Of a stretch of 10,240 nucleotides of DNA, positions 1 through 6,209 are shown one piece after another. The stretch is from positions 1 to 10,240 of the forward strand of contig DASUGQ010000520.1 in NCBI GenBank assembly GCA_036273935.1. The letters are read 5' to 3'. The DNA is from ZC4RG29 sp036273935 (GTDB taxonomy: Bacteria > Bacteroidota > Bacteroidia > Cytophagales > Cyclobacteriaceae). Under the pieces are notes generated by a model that saw nothing but the letters and a program-made list of their open reading frames with translations, did no database searches and was not told the DNA's origin. A program made the translations under genes and the position numbers. Each line of letters opens with the position of its first letter. The first letter of the stretch is position 1.

Positions 1-1461
1 TCGTCTGTTCGACAGGAAAATCATTCCGATGATAAAACTTATCGCCGCTACAGCAATTGGATAAAGAAGTCCCGCAAACGGATCCCCATCGGGCTGCGCC
101 GGCGACTTGCTCAACTGAGTCAACTTGATGGCGATGTAAGGTGTGAGGCCGCCGAACACTCCGTTGCCAATGTGGTATGGCAAAGACATGGATGTGTAGC
201 GGATGCGGGTGGGAAATAATTCAACAAGGAAAGCAGCGATCGGTCCATATACCATCGTCACCAGGACCAGTTGAATGAATATGTATCCTGCCATGGTAAG
301 AAATTCACTTGTGCTCAGTGTTAATTCTTTTTTGGACACACCGTTTAAACCGGGCGTCTCCTTTAACGCGCTTCCATCTGCATACGACGTTATTTTTACC
401 GTGCTTTCCCCAATCGTTTCATTTCGTTCGCTCGCAACCTCTTTCATTGAGACATCGGCCAGCGAATACATTTTCTGATAAATGGGACGATACAGAATGA
501 CAGCGAACAGCAGCCCGAGCATCATAATCATTTTTCGCCCCAGCCTGTCAGACAACCATCCGAAATAAATGAACAGTGGGGTGCCTGCTACTAAGGTAGC
601 ACCAATTATATAGTAGGATTGTACAAATTCGATGTGACAGATACTTTGTATAAAGGTGAGTGCATAGAATTGCCCGGTGTACCACACAACGCCCTGCCCG
701 GCTGTCACTCCGAAAAGGGCCAGTAGCACAAGCTTTAGGTTCTCCTTTTTTCCAAAGCTCTCCTTGATAGGATTTTTTGAAAGCTTACCCTCTGCCTTGA
801 TCCGGGCAAACATTGGCGACTCCTGCATTCTCAGTCGTATATAAATTGAAATGGCCACCAGGAAAACCGAAAACAGGAATGGTACTCTCCATCCCCAGTT
901 GTTAAAGGAGTCCGCACTCAGATTTTGCCGCACCAAAAGAATTACACCGATAGAAACAAAGAAACCAAGCGTCGCAGTTGTTTGGATAAAACTCGTGTAG
1001 AACCCGCGCTTCGCTGCCGGTGCATGTTCAGCGACGTATGTAGCCGCACCACCGTATTCGCCACCCAACGCCAATCCCTGTAAAAGGCGCAATGCCAGTA
1101 CCAACAGTGGCGCGACAATTCCAATACTCTTGTACGTTGGAATTAATCCAATGGCAAAGGTTGAGCCACCCATAAGAATCAGGGTGACGAGAAACGTATA
1201 TTTCCTTCCCACAATATCCCCCAGCCTCCCGAATACCAGGGCGCCAAATGGCCGTACAACGAAGCCTGCCGCAAAAGTAGCCAGGGTGGATAACAGGGCC
1301 GCTGTTGGATTCTCAGTGGGGAAAAATTGCATCGAGATGGTCACCGCCAGACTACCGAAAATATAGAAGTCATACCATTCAATGAGTGTTCCTACAGAGG
1401 AGGCGGCGATAACGGACCAAAGGGTTCTTTTTTCGTGTGGGGTGACGACAGTTGGTTGCAT
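1..1461 (-). CDS. MHS-family MFS transporter (proton-coupled metabolite symporter), 3' end outside the window
   Basis: Inner-membrane secondary transporter of the major facilitator superfamily, metabolite:H+ symporter (MHS) branch, which includes ProP, KgtP and ShiA. The reading frame is open for 487 codons from the ATG at 1459-1461 to the window edge, so the C-terminus is missing. Visible family marks are EWYDFYIFG in the first membrane helix (residues 28-36), the loop 2-3 motif GRLGDIVGRK (78-87), LALRLLQGLALGGEYGG (122-138) in helix 4, and the repeated loop motif GWLSDRLGRK (301-310) between helices 8 and 9. About 60 polar residues (326-387) lie between helices 9 and 10, predicted on the periplasmic side; classical ProP-type proteins have only a short loop there. 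The substrate cannot be assigned; organic acids, betaines or amino acids are typical for the family. It lies 126 bp downstream of the deacetylase gene, so it may have its own promoter. Family assignment is firm. Confidence 0.92.
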   Translation of the reverse strand, partial: MQPTVVTPHEKRTLWSVIAASSVGTLIEWYDFYIFGSLAVTISMQFFPTENPTAALLSTLATFAAGFVVRPFGALVFGRLGDIVGRKYTFLVTLILMGGSTFAIGLIPTYKSIGIVAPLLVLALRLLQGLALGGEYGGAATYVAEHAPAAKRGFYTSFIQTTATLGFFVSIGVILLVRQNLSADSFNNWGWRVPFLFSVFLVAISIYIRLRMQESPMFARIKAEGKLSKNPIKESFGKKENLKLVLLALFGVTAGQGVVWYTGQFYALTFIQSICHIEFVQSYYIIGATLVAGTPLFIYFGWLSDRLGRKMIMMLGLLFAVILYRPIYQKMYSLADVSMKEVASERNETIGESTVKITSYADGSALKETPGLNGVSKKELTLSTSEFLTMAGYIFIQLVLVTMVYGPIAAFLVELFPTRIRYTSMSLPYHIGNGVFGGLTPYIAIKLTQLSKSPAQPDGDPFAGLLYPIAVAAISFIIGMIFLSNRR

Positions 1462-1501
1462 GAAGTGGTTTAAGAATTTATGGAGCGGAAGATAATAAAG
1501 A

Positions 1502-1516
1502 ATTCCATAATGGAAT
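1502..1516. promoter_or_regulatory. Perfect palindrome upstream of the MFS gene, candidate operator
   Basis: ATTCCAT-A-ATGGAAT is a perfect 7-bp inverted repeat around one central base, ending 41 bp before the transporter start codon. On the minus strand, the word TGAATTTG about 10 bp upstream resembles the Bacteroidota -7 box TAnnTTTG with one mismatch, but no TTG element sits at the expected distance. A dimeric repressor site controlling the transporter is a reasonable inference. There is no T-tract, so a terminator is unlikely. Confidence 0.35.
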
Positions 1517-1575
1517 GACAACAAATTCATTTCCATTCAGTCCGTTACATTATAATTTCACAGTCGCCCCATCAG

Positions 1576-1589
1576 GATGCCTCAGCATC
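1576..1589 (-). terminator. Short hairpin overlapping the deacetylase stop codon, weak terminator candidate
   Basis: GATGC-TGAG-GCATC on the minus strand is a perfect 5-bp stem with a 4-nt loop, and it covers part of the TGA stop codon of the deacetylase gene. It is followed by CTGATGGGG rather than a U-run, so intrinsic termination would be weak at best. It is recorded because it lies at the boundary between the three-gene cluster and the MFS gene. Confidence 0.2.
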
Positions 1590-2490
1590 AGAAGAAAATC
1601 TCCTGTGCAAGCCGGTAAGTATTGGCGTGCGCTTCGATGATATCCCGGAAATCTTCGGAGTAGCCTCCCCCCATACTGGCCACGAGGGGAATCCTGTTCT
1701 GTTTCGCGAGTTCAAGCACAAGTTTATCCCGCAGCCTGCAGCCCTCGCGGGTAAGGCTTAACCTCCCGAGTTTGTCCGTAGCCAGCACATCAACGCCTGA
1801 CTGAAAAAAAATGAAATCAGGCTGCACGTCGTCAAGGAGATTCTTAAGGTTGCTATCTAATGTTTTCAGGTAAAAAGAATCGTCGGTAAAATCTGCGAGG
1901 CCGATATCAAGGTCAGACATTTCCTTGATCAATGGATAGTTATTTGCGCCATGCATGCTAAAGGTAAATACACGCTTGTCGTTTTGGAATATTTGTGCAG
2001 TTCCATTTCCCTGGTGAACATCGAGATCGACTACAAGGATCTGCGATGCAAGATGGTTGTTGAGCAGATAATTCGCCGCGATCGCGATGTCGTTCAGCAG
2101 GCAAAATCCTTCTCCTTTGTCAGTGAACGCATGGTGTGTCCCTCCTGCTATATTCATGGCGATACCAGACTCGATCGCGTGGTTTGTACAAAGTACTGTT
2201 CCATTAGCAATCGCTGTTTCGCGGGTCACCAGTTCTTCCGTTAAGGGGAAGCCTGTTCTGCGCACTTCCTTTGGAGACAGCGCTAAATTCTTCAGTCGTG
2301 ACCAATACCCATCGTCATGTGTTGAGAGGATCAGCGTTTCGCTGGCGGGTTCCGGGCGAAAAATGTTTTCCGGGCGTATCGTCCCTTCATGCAACAACTG
2401 TTGAGGCAAAATCTCATACTTACTCATCGGAAAACGATGATTGGGCGGAAGCTTTAGCACATATGAATCTGTCCAGGCTATTTTTAACAT
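1588..2490 (-). CDS. Histone deacetylase-fold deacetylase (zinc hydrolase, class IV-like)
   Basis: Zinc-dependent amide hydrolase of the arginase/deacetylase superfamily, presumably cytosolic because no signal peptide is present. At 300 residues it is a stand-alone catalytic domain. The N-terminus has HRFPMSKYEIL (19-29), typical of compact bacterial and HDAC11-like enzymes. The active site looks complete: GTHHAF gives the charge-relay pair H119/H120, DLDVHQGNGT supplies zinc ligands D157 and H159, GVD supplies the third ligand D234, and MGGGYS supplies the transition-state tyrosine Y277. Family members remove acetyl or longer acyl groups from protein lysines, polyamines or small molecules; the substrate here is unknown. 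The ATG at 2488-2490 is chosen because it gives the usual N-terminus. It starts 22 bp after the lipoprotein gene and is probably the last gene of that operon. The fold and chemistry are sure; the biological role is not. Confidence 0.93.
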   Translation of the reverse strand: MLKIAWTDSYVLKLPPNHRFPMSKYEILPQQLLHEGTIRPENIFRPEPASETLILSTHDDGYWSRLKNLALSPKEVRRTGFPLTEELVTRETAIANGTVLCTNHAIESGIAMNIAGGTHHAFTDKGEGFCLLNDIAIAANYLLNNHLASQILVVDLDVHQGNGTAQIFQNDKRVFTFSMHGANNYPLIKEMSDLDIGLADFTDDSFYLKTLDSNLKNLLDDVQPDFIFFQSGVDVLATDKLGRLSLTREGCRLRDKLVLELAKQNRIPLVASMGGGYSEDFRDIIEAHANTYRLAQEIFF

Positions 2491-2512
2491 GCAGCAAAGG
2501 CATTAAAAACAT

Positions 2513-2950
2513 CTAGTGCGTGTGATGCTCACCACCGCCATGCCATGATTCCATGATATGATGAAAGAGATCATGAATCTTTGTGAGTGAGTCACCGAGA
2601 ACTTTATCATCACTGTCAGCGACCAGTGTGTTGAAATTCGCAGTCGATATTTTCAGTTCGTTAAGTCTACTTTTCATGTCGTCATTGTTCACTTTGTCTG
2701 GCAAGGAAGCACTTGCCCAGTGAGCAGCCAGTTCTTCCATTGCCGCTGCATGTTCCTTTGCCGGCTGCAGATTCCCGGAATCTGAAAATGGATGAAAGCT
2801 TTCGGCCATTATCATATGAAAGGAGTCCATATCAGCCCATTCATCACTACCCAGGCTTTGTTCGTTTTTCGGGGTTTCGTTTTTCCGTGAGCAGGCAATC
2901 ATTCCCATTAAGATGAAACCTGCCAGAGTCAATACCTTCAAGTTGTTCAT
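2513..2950 (-). CDS. Small histidine-rich lipoprotein, function unknown
   Basis: A 145-residue exported lipoprotein that I cannot assign to a named family. Residues 1-20 form a signal peptide with an acceptable lipobox, MIAC, placing the lipidated cysteine at C20. Residue 21 is serine and no acidic run follows, so the sequence does not settle inner- versus outer-membrane location. The mature part appears wholly helical, with helices near 38-53, 63-80, 90-112 and 115-137, which would suit a four-helix bundle. It carries 11 histidines, including H45, H53, H67, H77, a helix with H126, H130 and H131, and a tail with H137, H142, H143 and H145. This suggests binding of a transition metal or heme, although no CxxCH heme-attachment motif exists. 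It sits 18 bp after the ABC transporter gene and 22 bp before the deacetylase gene, so co-transcription is likely. Coding status is supported by the signal peptide and spacing. Confidence 0.82.
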   Translation of the reverse strand: MNNLKVLTLAGFILMGMIACSRKNETPKNEQSLGSDEWADMDSFHMIMAESFHPFSDSGNLQPAKEHAAAMEELAAHWASASLPDKVNNDDMKSRLNELKISTANFNTLVADSDDKVLGDSLTKIHDLFHHIMESWHGGGEHHTH

Positions 2951-2968
2951 ATCAAAAATATTTTAGTA

Positions 2969-5900
2969 TCAAACATTCGCGCCTTTGCGTCTGTACCTGC
3001 GCCGCTCGAAGGCGATATGAATAAACCTTGGGAGCACATCAAAGTAGAGCGTGACATACAGCGCCAATGTCATCATCCAAATAACACCCAGATTAAAATA
3101 GAAGGTGTTGTATGTCCTTCCCAGGAAATGCTTTGTAGGCTGATAAAAGTTCGCAGAAAAATCAAAAATATTGGATGGCTTATGCTCATCCATATAAATC
3201 GGATAGATGCGTTGAATGAGTTTCCCGTCAAATGCCACGATGCGATCCTTAGCATTCGTATTTTCAACTGCTATGGTCACCGCCTCATTCAGGTATTTGA
3301 GCCTGCTTTTTTCATAGACGGCCAATTCGCCAGGCGTTTTTGTGAGGGAAGCGATCAGCGCTTCCCGTTCGGCTGACGCCTTGTTCATCTTGTTCAGGTA
3401 ATACTGTTTCAGGATCGTAAGAAAATGCGCGGTCGACTCATGCACCGTAGAGTCAAACTTTCCAATGGATAATTTATCAACATCGGGAAAATTATTCTCA
3501 CCTATTGTCTTCAATTCGTTGCGAATTTCATTTTGTAACAAGGATAACGATTCCACCAGCTTCTTATCCCTGAGATCGTTCCAATGCCCGCGGGCGTGGA
3601 ATGAGTAGGCCAGTTCTGATTCAAGTTTGGGTATGTAGTAGATGCGTTTGTAGTCAGACAAGGCGATGTCTTTGTCCATGGCATAGAATAACTTCTCAAA
3701 GGGATTGTCCCGGAATTGTGTTACCATAAATGCCTCGAAAGCCCACCGGGAAGCCATCACCTCTCCCATCCACGGAATACCTACAGGCTTTCCCACGTTT
3801 GGATTGAATTTATCAAAACTGATGACAACACCACTCAGCAAGAGTTGGGGAATGATAAGAATAGGTATGAGAATGTAAATGGTAACCGCCGAGTTGAAGG
3901 AGGCCGAAATGTTAAGACCCAGCATATTGGCAAAACAGGAACAACTGAAAAGGATGAGCCAATACCGGAGTTCGGTCAGCGGGATCTCAAGGACAAGGTT
4001 GCCCACTACCACGAATGCCAATGTCTGGAAGGCGGAAATCACAAACATGACAAAGACCTTGGAGACCAGGTAACTGCTTTTACTCAGTTGCAGGTATTGT
4101 TCGCGCTTCAGTATTTTTTTATCCCTGAATATTTCTTCCGCGCTCATCGTCAATCCAAAGAACAGCGCCACCACGACACTCATGAAAAAATATACCGGGA
4201 TATTTTGGTTGTCATAGAAAGTATAGGAAGGGTTGTCCGTGCCAAGGACATTATAGTACTTCACCATGAATGCGATGAAGAGGGCAAGCAACGGCGATTC
4301 AAAAAGATTGATGAACAGGTATTGCGTGTTCGAGAGTTTCGAGAGGATGTCGCGCTCCACAAATATTCGTAATTGCTTAAGCCGGCCGGGTATCTCCTGC
4401 TCCACGGGCAGATCCTCCTGCACGTGTTGAATGCGTGGGATTTTTATTCGTTGCTTGAAATACTGGTACCACTGGCCGGGAGATATTTTTCTTGAATCCG
4501 TTAATCGCCCGTATTCATTTACAATTTTAGTTTCGATGATGTCAAAAATCTGCTCCGGGTTTATGTTTCCGCATTCTGGGCAGGCCCCCTGGTTCTTGTT
4601 GGTTGCGTTGATAATTTCACGAAAGTAAATCACTGCTTCCACGGGGTTTCCGTAATAAATCTGAAACCCGCCCAAATCAAGGATCATGAGAGAATCAAAC
4701 AATTTAAAAATGTCGGATGAGGGCTGATGAATGACGACAAATATCATCTTGCCCCTCAGGGACAACTCCTTGAGAAGATCCATTATGTTTTCCGAGTCGC
4801 GTGATGATAACCCCGATGTTGGCTCATCGACAAACAGGACGGTAGGCTCCCGCAATAGTTCAAGGCCAATATTTAATCGCTTGCGTTGACCACCGCTGAT
4901 TGTCTTCTGCAATGGTGAGCCAACCTTGAGGTCTCTGATCTCAGATAGGCCAAGGCTTTTTAGCATATTCTCAACGCGGTCGTGAATTTCCTCTTCTCCG
5001 AGTTGGCCAAAACACAGGCAGGCGGAATAATAAAGGTTTTGAAACACGGTCAGGTCCTCCATCAGCAGATCGTCCTGTGGGATGTATCCAATGACGCCCT
5101 CCACCTTATCGGGTGTTTCATGAATGTCAATGCCATTGATCAGCACCCTGCCGCTGGACGGTTTTTCAGAGCCATTAAGAACACCCAATAGTGTGGATTT
5201 GCCCGATCCGCTTCCTCCCATTATTCCAACCAGCTTACTTCCCTGTTCAGCAATATTAATGTTTTGAAGTCCGGCACGACCACTTTTAAAATGGTAGAAT
5301 ACATGATCGCAACTGAATGTGAAGTTGGGCACATTATCACCAGTAAGAAATTTGCTGACGACATCGCTGTAATAAATTGGCTCGATCTTGTTCCCGCGAA
5401 TAGTGCTTCCGGTAGGGAACACATCTACCTTCCGGCTCCTTAATAAAATGCCGTTCAGGTACAGGACGGAAATGCCCAGGTATTTAATAAAGTAAGTCTC
5501 ATCTTCCGGCAGTCGAAGGATGGCGATCAAGCCTGTAAGATTTTTGGCAACAATAGAAGGCCCTTCGTAAGTGTCACCACCCGAGCCCTCATCAATGATC
5601 AGTACATTCTTTGAAGTCAGTTCTTCGGCGTCCTGCCCGGTAATGAAATGCTGAAGCGACTGGATGTCCTTTTGAGGGACCTTCAGGGCCTGGCCAATGT
5701 AGAATATGAGGTTTGCCTGGCGATCAGAGATTTCATTGTCGGCATTTACCAATTCGATAATCTTTACCAGCAATACCAACTTCTGCTGCATGGTCAACGC
5801 CTGGTTAACCTGCTTAACAATCTTCATGATCCGGGACCAATCATCCACAAATTGTTGGGTATCCTGATCCAGTGTACTCAGCTCCTGGTTCTCTACTTTG

Positions 5901-6067
5901 TAGGTGGCACAGAAATCATCAAACAGGTCAAGGTAAAATTTTACCGCATCGCGGTTCAGGTGCTGGCCAAGAAATTCCTTTACGTTATTTCGTTCGTCGT
6001 CAGTGATCCGTTCGCGCGCTACGATGGCAAAAAGCTGGATGACGGCCTTTAGCAGTTCTTCATTCAT
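2969..6067 (-). CDS. ABCG-like transporter with fused ATPase and membrane domains and an extra TerB-like N-terminal region
   Basis: A 1032-residue ABC half-transporter with ABCG order (ATPase, then membrane domain), expected to work as a dimer in the inner membrane, probably as an exporter or lipid mover. Residues 1-145 are helical and resemble the TerB fold (LLVKIIELVNADNEIS at 99-114). Residues 150-265 are beta-rich and unassigned. The ATPase spans about 265-480: Walker A GGSGSGKS (284-291), Q-loop Q331, signature ISGGQRKR (390-397), Walker B LFVDEP (411-416) and switch H447. All catalytic residues are present. The linker holds a CPEC pair (C496, C499). Membrane helices are near 585-602, 624-642, 668-690, 701-722, 727-749 and 988-1010. 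The loop between helices 5 and 6 is about 235 residues, far longer than in classical ABCG proteins, and largely helical. The substrate is unknown. It probably heads an operon with the lipoprotein and deacetylase genes. No convincing promoter box was found in 6068-6155. Confidence 0.93.
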   Translation of the reverse strand: MNEELLKAVIQLFAIVARERITDDERNNVKEFLGQHLNRDAVKFYLDLFDDFCATYKVENQELSTLDQDTQQFVDDWSRIMKIVKQVNQALTMQQKLVLLVKIIELVNADNEISDRQANLIFYIGQALKVPQKDIQSLQHFITGQDAEELTSKNVLIIDEGSGGDTYEGPSIVAKNLTGLIAILRLPEDETYFIKYLGISVLYLNGILLRSRKVDVFPTGSTIRGNKIEPIYYSDVVSKFLTGDNVPNFTFSCDHVFYHFKSGRAGLQNINIAEQGSKLVGIMGGSGSGKSTLLGVLNGSEKPSSGRVLINGIDIHETPDKVEGVIGYIPQDDLLMEDLTVFQNLYYSACLCFGQLGEEEIHDRVENMLKSLGLSEIRDLKVGSPLQKTISGGQRKRLNIGLELLREPTVLFVDEPTSGLSSRDSENIMDLLKELSLRGKMIFVVIHQPSSDIFKLFDSLMILDLGGFQIYYGNPVEAVIYFREIINATNKNQGACPECGNINPEQIFDIIETKIVNEYGRLTDSRKISPGQWYQYFKQRIKIPRIQHVQEDLPVEQEIPGRLKQLRIFVERDILSKLSNTQYLFINLFESPLLALFIAFMVKYYNVLGTDNPSYTFYDNQNIPVYFFMSVVVALFFGLTMSAEEIFRDKKILKREQYLQLSKSSYLVSKVFVMFVISAFQTLAFVVVGNLVLEIPLTELRYWLILFSCSCFANMLGLNISASFNSAVTIYILIPILIIPQLLLSGVVISFDKFNPNVGKPVGIPWMGEVMASRWAFEAFMVTQFRDNPFEKLFYAMDKDIALSDYKRIYYIPKLESELAYSFHARGHWNDLRDKKLVESLSLLQNEIRNELKTIGENNFPDVDKLSIGKFDSTVHESTAHFLTILKQYYLNKMNKASAEREALIASLTKTPGELAVYEKSRLKYLNEAVTIAVENTNAKDRIVAFDGKLIQRIYPIYMDEHKPSNIFDFSANFYQPTKHFLGRTYNTFYFNLGVIWMMTLALYVTLYFDVLPRFIHIAFERRRYRRKGANV

Positions 6068-6155
6068 TCAGTTACGATCTTAGGCTTAAGTATTCGTTTT
6101 TAATATAGACCAATAATATCACTTTTAATAGACGGGTTTGACATCCAGGCGGCAC

Positions 6156-6183
6156 AAAAAAAGCGGGCTGAATTAACCCGCTT
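6156..6183 (-). terminator. Rho-independent terminator of the tail-specific protease gene
   Basis: On the minus strand, AAGCGGG, a 9-nt loop and CCCGCTT form a perfect 7-bp GC-rich stem that runs directly into a T7 tract. It starts 27 bp after the protease stop codon, as expected of an intrinsic terminator. It separates the protease gene from the ABC transporter cluster, which must therefore have its own promoter in the remaining 88 bp or depend on read-through. Confidence 0.88.
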
Positions 6184-6209
6184 CCTGTTTGCTTCCTGAA
6201 TGTTGCTTG

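Noticed and set aside
1951..2516. Several plus-strand frames of 80-105 codons
   Set aside because: They are antisense to the deacetylase gene, whose catalytic motifs are unmistakable, and they resemble no protein family.
3716..4372. 218-codon open frame on the plus strand
   Set aside because: It lies wholly opposite the membrane domain of the ABC transporter, and its product is a His/Glu/Lys-rich sequence with no domain logic; it is a shadow frame.
5648..6052. 134-codon plus-strand frame opposite the ABC transporter N-terminus
   Set aside because: It is Leu/Gln/Val-rich antisense of helical coding sequence, with no credible start context.
6136..6141. TTGACA-like word on the plus strand between the protease and ABC transporter genes
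   Set aside because: It points away from any plus-strand gene and has no partner -7 box at suitable distance.
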